A model generated the notes under the pieces. The model made no database searches. It saw only the letters and a program-made list of their open reading frames with translations, and had not been told where the DNA came from. Source: Diphasiastrum complanatum (taxonomy: Eukaryota; Streptophyta; Lycopodiopsida; Lycopodiales; Lycopodiaceae). Taken from it: DNA of 64,000 nt. The position numbers were made by a program, and so were the translations under genes. This document shows, piece after piece, positions 13,401 through 25,400 of the stretch. Positions within the stretch are counted from its first letter, which is position 1. Each line of letters starts with the position of its first letter. The stretch spans positions 22,688,663-22,752,662 of the forward strand of contig CM055103.1 in the NCBI GenBank assembly GCA_029204225.1, read 5' to 3'.

Positions 13401-16400
13401 GAATTTGGTGAAGTTTTTCCTAAACAACTACCTTATGGACTACCACCCGCTCGATCGGTGGACCATAAGATAAATCTATTGCCCGACAGCCGTCCTATCT
13501 TCAGACAACCTGACAGGTTTGGTCAAAAGGAAGAGGAGGAAGTGGCTAGCCCATTGCCCAGGATGGATGATCTCATAGATCGGTTAAATGGAGCTAAATA
13601 CTTCACGAAAATTGATCTATGTACGGGATACCATCAGATCAGGATACATCCGGAAGATGTATCTAAGACCGGTTTTAGGACCAAGTTTGGCCACTACGAG
13701 TTTCTAGTTTAGCCTTTGGTTTAACCAATGCTCCGGCAACTTTCCAGCAAATGATGAACGATTTATTTCGTCCATATTTGGAAAAGTTTGTGGTAGTGTT
13801 TTTGGACGATATTTTGATCTACAGTAAAACACTCAAAGAGCATGCTAAGCATCTCTGTACTATCTTACGTATCTTAAGACAAGAGAAGCTTTATGCAAAG
13901 GAATCAAAGTGCGAATTCTTTAAAAAGGAACTTCTTTACCTTGGTCATAAGATCATCTCTTTTGGGATCAAGATTGACGAGGAAAAGGTGAAGACGGTAG
14001 TGGAATGGCCAGTCCCTCAAACGGTTCGTGAACTTAAGTCATTCTTAGGTTTCACTGTGTTTTAACGTAGATTTGCAGAGGAGTACTGAAGATTGTCGCA
14101 CCTCTCAACAATATGTTGGAAGGAGTGAAAAGTCGCAAAGGTAGGCCAAGTCCTCCTATAAGGTGGAATGAGAAGTTAGATGAGAGTTTTCGGAAACTCA
14201 AGCTTCTGATTGCCTCAGCTCCAGTTTTGAGGATAGCGGATCCAGATTTGCCGCTCGTCATTAACACTGACGCGAGTGATACGGCTATTGGAGTTGTTCT
14301 CTTACAGGAGGGCCAGCCCGTTGCCTTTGAAAGTAAAAAAACTAACCGATGCATAGGTCAGGTATACCATGCAATAAAAAGACCTTTTTGCGGTGATCCA
14401 TGTTTTGAAATCATGGAGACATTACCTGTATGGTTAACACAGATCACCAACCTTTAAAGTATTTCTGTAATTTGAATGATTTGAGAGGTTGTAAGGCTAG
14501 ATGGGCAGAACTCATGCAAGAATTTGACTTTGAAGTGCGGTATATCAAAGGCACCTCTAATCAGGTGGCTGATGCACTTAGTCGAATTGGTGAAGTGAAC
14601 AAACTTTCCTTCACTGAGATCAGTACAGACTTTTATCTCTCCTTAAGGGGTCTTTATGATAAAGACCCACATTTTGGACCAATCTGGAATAGATTTCTAG
14701 CAACTACATCAAGCAAGACTGATGTTCATGGTGATCAGTCTGGGGGAAAGGATAAAAAGGGTGCTGATGACTTCTCTATCCGTAATGGACTTTTGTTCAG
14801 GAAAGGGAAGGTTTGTGTGCTTGATGTGGATGTTATAAAAAATAAAATTCTTTATGAATGTCATGCGTACCGGCAAGCATTATAAATTGTCCCCTAGATA
14901 TAGAGGACCATATCAGATCTTGAAAAAGATCGGATCCTTAGCTTACCAATTAGAACTCCCGAAAGGATCACAAGTGCATCCGATATTTCACGTAAGCCGA
15001 CTCAAGAAGAGTCTACATGAAGGAGAGCATCTTGGATCTGGAGATCAATTGGACCTGTTGGATAAATCATTGGGTGTGTCTCGACTTGAACCCGAAAAGA
15101 TCTTAGATACAAGAACTAAACGATTGAGGAATCGTATAGTTATCGAGCATCTGGTTCGATGGAAGGGACGCACAGACGATGATGATTCCTGGGAACAGGA
15201 AGGGAGCTTAAGGAGGAACTTCCCCAGTTTTAAGTTCTGAGGACATAACTTGAATAAGGGGGGAAGAATGTCATGCCCACGACTGGTCTCGGGTAGCGTG
15301 TCCACGCTAGGGATCAGTAGATCAAGTTAATTGTGACTATAAGGGAATTGGGGCCCTTATGTGTATAAAGTCATAATTAATGGTTGTAGGCCTAAACTCA
15401 TGATGGTGGATTTGTATGGGTCTATCAATGAGTCATTGGGGAACTGGATGACGTGGCCCAGATAGGCTGCAGAGATGTCCAGTGAAGTGTCACAATGCAC
15501 TAGTAGTGGTGCATGGGCCTTGGAGGGTATAAGTATACCTATTGGGCTCTCACTAGTGTATGCTTGATTTTGTGATTGGTAGCTACATGCTGCTAGAGTG
15601 ATTCCTCTCTCCTCAGTGTGATCGATCCATAGCTTGGGGGCTAGATCCGTTCGATCTAGGTTGGGTTGGGTTGGTTTGTCCACCATCCGTTCCCTTGTTT
15701 GTTGCTTGTATTGGCATGCTTAGGATAGTATCCTGTGTGTAGGACTTTATAAGGACAGTAGTTTATTTTCTAAAAAAGAAATCAGAAGCCTTCAAGTATT
15801 CTCATGCAATTTAAGCAGGAAGCTAAGAATCAAACTTTTAGGAAAATCAAGGCAATTTGGACTGATGGTGATGGAGAATTCATTTCTACTGAATTCAAAG
15901 ACTACTGGAAAGCCTATGGCATTCTTATGCAATATACCACCAGCTACAAGTAGGTTTATTGAAGACTTTTTGGGTAGAAGCCGTCTCGACAGCTGCATAT
16001 GGACAAGTTCAAAACTGTCGGTAACGCATCTTCGAATTTCGGTTGTATTGCTTTCACACAAATTCCAACAGAACTTCAAAAGAAGCTAGATTTTACTAGT
16101 TCTGAGTCTATTTTTGTTAGATACTCTTTGAATCATAAAGCTTATAGAATTTATAATCTAGTGACTAAGACGATTACGCTTAGTAGAGATGTTATCTTCC
16201 TCGAAGAGCAGTTTGTCGATTTCAAGGGAAAGGAGAAAGTTACAGATGTCGAATCGATACCCGATATCGCATCAAGTTTGAATCTCAACTCTACTCCACT
16301 CAATGATTCAGAAGACGACTCGACAAAGCCGCAGTAGAAAAATCTGGATACGCCAGTTCCTCGAAGATCAAATCGACACAGATTTCCTATTTAAGTAAGA

Positions 16401-19400
16401 ATTCAGATCAGTGTTTTGAATCTCCCTACTCCAGTATTTTAATTGAGAACCTATGGATCTCACAGACATTATCTTATTTATCTAGTGGAAGGTTCCACTA
16501 TAGAGCTATCATTTAGTCATTAGGTAGACTATCATATTCCTTACCTTCTAACAAGTATAACTTGGGCCCGGGGCTCTTCATGCTAGATCTCTTGTTTATG
16601 CTTAGCTATTGCTTGTAGGGCTTTAGCCAATGTGTTTGATCGATATCAAAATATGTGATTGAGTTCATAAAATGGTATCAAAGCACTTTCTTGAGCAATT
16701 GGGTAGGAGCTAATTTTTTCTCTCTAGAACATTTTTCACATTTTTTGCCATAGCATTTTTGTTTGTGACTGAAATTGAGTTCTACTAGTCGCATTGGGTG
16801 TTGTAGCAAGTCAACGCCCATGGTGACGTAATTTTCTTTGTTGGCCGTTTTTTAGAGACCTAATTTCAAAAACCCTCAAATTCATTCCTTGGAAGAACTC
16901 ATCTTTTTTATCCTTTTTTGCAATAGAAGTTGAACAATCAATCATATGGATGAGAGCGCTAGGCTGAGGTAGGACAATTATTCCAAGTTTCATGCCAAAT
17001 AGAGGAGCTCTATGTCAAAAGATCTTGCAAGGCACTTTTTTTTGACTTTTTATTTCTTTGTTCTTTTTGCATGTGATTGGATCTTGTTATTTTCATTCAG
17101 TGCATGAGTTGAATAACTATTCGACAATGATTGTCGACTGTGGTAGTCGATAGTAGCAGCGATAGTTAATGTAATAACAAGACTGATTCGCTACTATCAC
17201 AAGCATAGCTATACTACCATTCATAAGTGCGAAAAATGAATGACGAAAGGATCGTTTGCCAGTAAAGAATCAAAACTCAGATCATAATGAGCGTGAATAA
17301 CAAAAACAGTAGAACAAGACAAAAGTGTGTGTCGGAAGTAGTCTGTATTGCTGAATGCTGAATCACAGTAACTAAATGCTTCCGCTGTCTACTTTGATTA
17401 TTGAGAGATTGACACGTGGCTGTTCATTTGTTGTGGTCTTCGATTCCCAATTTCCCTCGTTCGTGTTTCTTGTTTGGGAATGTCACATGGATTATCAAAA
17501 CACGTGTATTGTTCGCGTCAAATACACGTGCATGATGGATAATACATAATTCCAGCCCCTGCATCTGTGCATCTGAGACAGTCAAAGTTACGCAAAGGAA
17601 TCAGTTACACAAAGGAATTCATCTGCTATACAGGAACTCTTCGGGCTTCCCACATATCGTTTCCAAGAGTCAACACAAAGGTGTTAGAAATCCATAGATC
17701 ATAATATGGATGGACAGACTAGGATTCGAACCCAGGACCTCCCTCATACCGGATGGGATGCTCCACCACTGAGCTATCCGCCTTGTTTGATAGTTCTCTC
17801 TAGAGTGTGGATTGATATTCCAACACCTCCCCTCAAGCCACACTTGGTTGGGGTCCTAGCTGTCACTTGCCCCACAACTTGGGCCACCTAACCATGGCTT
17901 TGACACCATGAACTGTTAGGTCTAAGTTGGATCTGATACCATGTTAGAAATCCATAAATCATCATATGGATGGACAGACTAGGATTCAAACCCAGGACCT
18001 CCCTCATACCGGATGGGATGCTCTACCACTGAGCTATCCGCCCTGTTTGATAGTTCTCTCTAGAGTGTGGATAGATATTCCAACAAAAGGTGGTGGAGGA
18101 AGGTGGAAAAGGATGACCTAATTCTGACCAAAAGGCATTCAGACATATGTTTATGCAAAATTGGGTGCCCATGTATGAGAATCATAAAGCTATGCAACAA
18201 TGGACCTATCTAAAATAGGGTAACTTGGGTGTGCAAGATTACACAAACAAGTACCGCAAAGCTTTATTATGCATTCCTCAAGAAGATCCTATGTTTATGT
18301 AAGTGCTTCACTTTGTGGAGGGACTTTGAGAGAGTATTCACCCTTTCATGTGAAAGGAGCAATTGGCTGATTTGGAGAGAGCCATACAAATGGCCTTATA
18401 CTATGAGGATGGCAAGAGAGGCCCGGATATGGGTAACCACCCTTGGGGATGTAGGAGCAATCAGCTGATTTGTAGAGAGCCATACAAATGGCCTAATACT
18501 ATGAGGATGCCAAGAGAGGCCTAGATCCTGCTACAATGGCTAATATGGGTAACCACCCTTGGGGATGCAAGGGCAAGTTGTGTTGGAGTGTAAGACCATT
18601 GCTACACCATATGACTCAAATTATAAAGCTCACTAAGGAAGAAAATGAAGAGTGTAAATGAGACTCTTTATAGACAACTTGTAGGTAGTCTCATATACTT
18701 GACTACTACATGTCTAGATGTTTCATACATAGTTAGCATGGTGAGTCAATATATGTCAAAGCCAAAATCCATATGCTATGGTACATCAAAGGGACAAACA
18801 AATTTGGCATTCACTATAGCAACAAAGGTATTATAAAGCTTGAAGGTTTTGCGAATGTAGATTGGGCAAGAGACGTTGAGGATAGGAAAGCTACTATAGG
18901 ATATTCATTTAGTCTTGGTACAAGTACATGTACTATATAATGGAGCAATAAGAAGCAGCCAACGATTGCGTTATCATCTATCAAAGCTGAATATAGGGCA
19001 ACTACAACATCAACATGTGAAGCCACATGGTTAAGAAGGATTCTTGAAGATCTCCAAGTTCACAAGTAGGTCCAACAATGCTTTTGTGTAAGAATTAAGG
19101 TTGTATTTAGTTCGCCAAGAATCCAATATTTCATAGTAGAATTAAGCACATTGAAATACAACAACACTTCATTCAAGAGAAAATTCAAAGTGGAGAAGTG
19201 GAATTGGTTTATTGCAACGCCAACAATCAAGCTGCCAATATCTTTATCAAGGGGCTTGGTAGAGAAAAGTTTGAGAGGTTTAGAGAACTTCTTGGTGTTG
19301 ATGATAAAAAATTAAACATTAAGGAGGAGTGTATATTTAGTACCCCTAATGTTGACGTCTAGGATATTTAAGGCGAGCTTGCAAGCTATTGTTAGAGGCC

Positions 19401-22400
19401 TATATTTAGTAAAGTTAGCTTAAGTCAAAGATGCTAGTGCTAGATTTAGAGCACTAATTTTGGTACCATCACAATCACTCACCACATTGTTAGGTAAACT
19501 ATAGACTTCAAATAGCTACTCAGCAAATATATGAGCCAATTCAGAAGGCTTAAGCATTGGTTTTCATTGAGTAATTCTTACTATTTGCATGAACCGATCT
19601 ACTATCACCCAAATAGCATCGTTACCCTCATTAATCCTTGGAAGACCTTCAATAGGGTCTATGGAAATGTTGGCCCAATGAGAATTTCCAATGGATGCAA
19701 CGTCTACCTTCTCTCAAGCATTCCACTTTATTGACTTGACACCGTTTACAACCAAGAACATGATTCTCTACAAAGATTTTCTTTTCAAGCTAGTAGAAAT
19801 CCCATCGAACTAAATCATAAGTCCTGTGTATGCCTAGATGGCTTGTGCTTAGAGAGTTATGACAACTGTAGAGGATTTGGTGCCTAATGCGATCATTTTC
19901 TAGTACACCCACTTTTCCATCTCGGAACAATGACCCATTCTGGATAGGGTGGTGACTCGCTACCTTGCTTTTATTCTAGTCCATTGGGGGATTCTATAAC
20001 CCAACACCATCAACTACACACTCAATTCTTGCCACATTCTTGCCATATTGGAGTGAAAAATAAATCAGTTGGTTGAGCCCTCTACAAGAAAGGTACAAGC
20101 GAGTAGAAATTTTGGTGCAGTGCATTCACCCCACCTATGATGCTATGGCCATCTGCTACCTGGTAGACCCCCTAATATAATAGATCTCATGGTCGACTCA
20201 CCTAGCCTTCCTACCACAACCATCAGGTTGGTTAAAGAAATATCAAATGGACTAGTGGCGAATACACATAGAAATAGTGTCTCTAGGTTTTCAATGCATG
20301 GATTATCACAAAAAGTTTCTTATATTGAGCAATGTACTTCAACTGTGCATCACTCAACATTTTGCTTCCTGAAGTAGCTGCCTTGCCATCTTGGAGCAAT
20401 ATTGCTCTGATTGCAAAATAGCTCCCAACCTCCTAAGAAAATACACTCTATCAAGAATAGTGATTTGCAAATCCTTGAGAGCTCTTAAACTCATCTAATT
20501 TTTCATTACACTATATGCGCTTACTAGGCCTACATTTCCTATTGATCCACCCCTTGAATGCATTATTCAAGGGTGTCGCTACCAAATCAAAATGTACAAT
20601 GAGGCTTCAAGGCAAAGTACATTAAAGTTGATGTTCCTTCTTGGACAACCATGATAGCTCACAAAATAGATATATAAGATTTTGAGAACAAAAATTTACT
20701 ATCAAAGATCTGAATTCCCTTAATCTCCTAAGTAGAATAACTTATCCTTGTCGATATTTGTCCAATCCATGTCTTATGAGGCCCAAAACTTACTATCATG
20801 GATGAAATTGTGTATTCACCTTACCTTGCCGTCTTTTCACACACTCAAATGCTACCAAATATCATCGTATTGGTTGCTAGTTTTTGTACATCCATATCAA
20901 GTCTAGTCTAGAATAACTTTCTTGCACAAAATCTATCTAGGAAAGTTTACACATGAGACCTCCCCGAATGTTGACATTTAAAGCAACTCACACCAAAATA
21001 AGCTATAGAGGGCTACATAGGTCACCTTACAATCCTATTTCAAAATCACAATGTATAATAGCTTTGAATGAGCATTTTACTTGTAAAGGTTGTTGCATCC
21101 CAAAACCTTGCCGTTCATTGTGTTTTTTAATCCAAAACCTCATTAGCCTTGAAGGACCAAGTCCAGCGAACAATATATTTTCCTAAAATTTCTAACCCAA
21201 TCAATCAACCACGTTTCATGTAGAGTAGGACAACATCTAGACACAATAAGAAACATGTGAGTTTGCCACTCTTTCAAGAAGTCCATCTAGGAATCAGCAA
21301 ACCATCAAGCCCATCGTGCCAAATGAATATGTTTATGTATGCGACATCAACAATGTTCAAATTGTTGTCACCACATTCTTCCCTACATTTGTAAACAATA
21401 CTTTGTGCTAGAGCTCGTATCAACTACTTCAAAAGCAAGGAGAAAACTTTTTGAATGAAAATTTTTGTCAAAAAAGAGAATACAAAACAAATAATTAGGT
21501 GGTTTCTTACCTTTACAGAATTCCCAATATACATGCAAAGTGCCATCAATAGAGTCATTTGCCTCGCAAACCAAAAGTGTCCACTCTGTCAATGCCAAAA
21601 AATATATATATATTTGGAATACAATATCGTTGCAAACCTACTTAAAAGCGCTACTTTTAAAGATTTGTTAGCATCAACAATGCTCGTAGATGATGTAAGA
21701 CACTTAGTGGACACTTGGCCCACTCAACAAACAACTATGAAAGTTTAGTCAAAAGCTTTGAGTGAACGTACCCAAAATAGTAAAGGTAGAAAGGCGGTAT
21801 AAAACTCCACTGACACCACGAATGATGTTGAGGCCAAGACGAGATCATAGAATGGATGTTGATTCCGCTACAGTTTTAAAATCACCAAATTTATTGTAAG
21901 CATACCAAAAACATTTAGTTAATGAAACTGTTTCAAATTACTTGTTGACATAGTCAATTTTATACATGAGCAGAAACTATGTCTAGTTTTATGGTCGTAT
22001 CCCCCCCCAACAATCCTCGAAAACACAAACACACATTCACACCCCACGAGTAACAAAATTAAATATTTTTCTATCCTTTGTATGCATGTATATGGAAAAC
22101 ATCGGCATATTCATTGACTAATAAAGTCAAATATTGACAAAAGAATGAATATAAAACAAAATTGCAATACAAAATGTGAAGGAACAAAACCACAATATCT
22201 TTACAAACTTATTTCCAAACTAAGCATGCTCACATGAAACATTTTTTCAAACCATATTTTGCCAAAATAAATCTTTGAAACCTTAAAGTTCTTCTTCAAT
22301 GTCATCTTCTCAATGATCCATTTTTTCAAACCCCTATGGTCTCCTAAAAATTCCATCATTGCCCTACAAAATATTTTCGTCTCTCCACATGAGTTTTCCA

Positions 22401-25400
22401 CATGCATAGCTCAAGTAAAAGCTAGAAGCAAAAGTCAACACAAGATTAATACTAAGTGCTATGTGATAGGACATAAAATTATACTCACTCAAAAGTTTTA
22501 CAAACATTTTCACAAGCTCGGTAGGCATACATATGTTAGAAGTTAGGGCTCATAACCCTGGCAACCAAAAGGCAAGACTATAAATTAATCATAAATTTTG
22601 TATTGCCAAATAATCGAAGTAGGCAACTAGGTGTGTCACTTATGTGCTCACAAGTTTTTACTACTCAAAAAGGTGGGAGGGTAATAACATTGGCCTAGAC
22701 ATGATGTACATATGGACCACCCGTGCTGGCTGACATGCAGTACATTGGAGTGGTCTGTTGATCACCTCACCAACCATTGATGACCATGTGATTAGGGATA
22801 GAGGGAAAGATTGATAGGGGGTAGCCTATGGTAGGGAGAAGTCTCATTCTACACACCAACTAGTTTGGTTTCATGAGCTTCTGACAAAATGCGAGTGTAA
22901 CAATTGGTATCAAAGCCACTTGTAAAGAGGGGCAAAAAGCCTTTGATAGAAAGAGGAAGTTTTAGATCATAGATCTAAGGGACTAGAAGAATATTGAATC
23001 TCCAGTGAAGGAAATTGAGGGACTTTGTTATGTGGTCTATCATAAACTTGATAGTCAAGAAGCACATGTTGAGGGTATTCATGATGTGTCTCAAATTTAG
23101 GATGAAGGAGAGGATCACCTGTCCACTGGTTACCTATGTATCACAGATAGGGATGTCATTCTACTTTCAACAAGACAATTAGATGTGTTGGAATCTTGGG
23201 ACAGAGTCATGATACTAGCAACCAGATTATGCATGCAATTTACAAAGTAAAAGGCAAAGCAGATGAGATGTAAGTTTATTCGGTGGCCGAGTTCAAGCAT
23301 GTGGATAAGCACAAGCTGAAAGTGTATGCAATCTATACACAAGTATTGTCACCGTTTGTAGTTTCCATCATTATTGTCCGAATCTATCATGGGAATAATC
23401 AACATGCATGCCATACAAAAGCCCTCTTCCATACTTTCAACAATGATTTTCATACTACAAATGGACTTACTCCAAGTTGAAATTGTTAGCAACAATCGAC
23501 AAGGAAATTGTGATATCAACATGGCCTACAAATAAACAAAGACCTCAATTATGCTACAGAGTTTTAGTCATGTATCACATGTACATCAATTGATTGCTAG
23601 GATGTAAATACAATCAAGTAACAAAGAAATAATTTTGAAAGGACATTAGCAATTTGATTCTTTTCCCTTTGAGATACTCATTGTTCAAGTCATAAGCTTA
23701 TTTTACATGGGATTCACAAAAGGAGATAGAAAGTCGTGGCCCAGAAAGACCAAGTGATATTGCCTTGGGAGCAAGTGAGAGAGTTCCTTGAAGTAGGTGG
23801 CATGTTTTCCATTTGGGAGAGAAGATCGCATAGACCCTGGACCCCCCAAATGAGTTGGGCCCAAAAACTCTAAACTGCTCTGTGAATGCTCTAGAGAAGA
23901 TTCCACTATGGGAGAAACTTCCCTAGATGTTGTCTAGTCGGTTGATTTCTAACAAACAACATGCACTTGCATCAATTATTACTTTGAATGGTAAGCTAAA
24001 GTTTGCTTGTACTAGCAAAGGGGTTGTGATAAGTGCCTCCTTTAATTGCTCAAAACTAGTCTAAGCCTCTTTATGCCATACAAATAAATCTCTCCTTAGT
24101 AAATGGGTTAGAGTTGTGATTTTTGAAATATGGAATATGATGCATTGATGGTACAATGCAAATACCAAAAAACTTCTCAATTGTTGAACAGTACAAGTGA
24201 TGTTTTAACAACTTCAATCTTCTCATAATCCACTAAAATACCATCTTTGGTCACTATATGAGCAGAATATTGTACTTCCATGTTGTACAAACTCACATTC
24301 ACTTATCTTGGCAAAGAGCTTATACTCTCAAAGTTTGTCCAATACCAACTGTTTGGCATATTCTTCCATATTTTTACTGTAAAACAAAATCTGATCAAAA
24401 AACACGAACACAAGAATCTAGATATGGTAAAAAAATGCAGAGTCGAAGGAGCATTTGTTAGCCTGAAAAGCATAACCTTGAACCAGTTTTGTGTAATAAC
24501 TTCCCTCTAAAATGTTTGTGTTGGTCTTTTCGTTCACTTGATTCCATGGTACCCTAAACAAAAGCCAATCTTTGAAAACATGCTAGTTTCCTTTAGAGAA
24601 CCCATTGGACCATCTACCCAAGGGATTGGGAAACAATTCGTTATGGTAATTTTTTTGAGAGCTCAATAATTGATATGGATTTGAAACATATCATTCTTCT
24701 TTTTGGTCTTTTTGGCCAATAGAAAGTGATTTACTAGGACAAATGAACTATTGAGCTAGTTGCTCTTTAACCTATTCATGGATTCCACTTGAGACAACCT
24801 ATTTGGAGGTGAATTGATTGCTTTTGATCCTGGTTCCAACTGAATTATGTAATCAACAAATCTAGTGAGAGGATCATTGTTACATACCCATAACTACACA
24901 TAACTAGTTACCTGAGGTACATAGGTCGCTTGGGTGCTAGGTGTCAATGTTCTATTGGCGCAAGGTAACCCAAATCTATTGACCTACTACAGTGTGCACA
25001 AATGGCGTGTGTCAATGGTTATGACAAGATTATGTTAGCGGAGGTGAATGTCAATGGCGTGTGTCAATGGTTATGACAAGATTTTGTTAGCAGAGGTGAA
25101 CCCACCTATACTATGTATACAAAGGTGGATCTCCGTGAGCTTGGCATTCATTCTAGAGAATGAAGTGCTCTCCCATGTGGTTAGGCCAAGAGAATATCTT
25201 GCCTCAAGGTGTTTATCCAAAGGACGAAGCTAGGATACAGTGGCATGGGACATCGTAGCTTGGTGGAAACCTGAGCATGGTTGACAGTGGTCTATAGCTC
25301 CAGTGCGGGGTGAGATGGCAATACATCTATGGATAGATGGTACAGAGCATCATCACCTTATTACTTTGGTCGGCTTCAACAATGGGGTTTCTAAACTTTG

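Larger units (their letters stand above)
7781..15751 (+). mobile_element. Ty3/gypsy chromovirus-type LTR retrotransposon inserted in copia integrase
   Basis: This is a structurally complete 7971-bp element: left LTR, tRNA-Met-like primer site, long leader with nested debris, gag-protease-RT-RNase H remnants, chromodomain, polypurine tract, right LTR and 5-bp target duplications (AGGAC). The LTRs differ by about 19 substitutions over 483 bp plus one 10-bp indel (hand count). It cannot be autonomous: most of the integrase core is deleted, part of the RT fingers is missing, and there are frameshifts and stops. Confidence 0.92.
17682..18085 (-). mobile_element. TRIM element with a tRNA-like gene in each LTR
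   Basis: A complete 404-bp miniature LTR retrotransposon in minus orientation. Two 144-bp terminal repeats (18085-17942 and 17825-17682), each TGTTGG...CTAACA, flank a 116-bp interior. The interior starts with a primer site right after the 5' LTR (TGGTATCAGATCC, initiator tRNA-Met type) and ends with a purine tract (GAGGGGAGG) right before the 3' LTR. The 5-bp duplication AAAGG stands on both sides (17677-17681, 18086-18090). There is no coding capacity. LTRs differ at 6 of 144 positions. Each LTR holds a 73-nt tRNA-like sequence with A and B boxes. No TTTT occurs on the transcribed strand inside the element, so a Pol III transcript starting at the tRNA would not meet a terminator within it. 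Confidence 0.93.

Noticed and set aside
17711-18043. Two functional host tRNA genes
   Set aside because: Both lie at the same position in LTRs of a mobile element, have C at position 33 and an anticodon-stem mismatch, and lack a T-run terminator.
22201-22407. 68-codon minus-strand frame
   Set aside because: No motif, AT-rich DNA, and no supporting neighbours.
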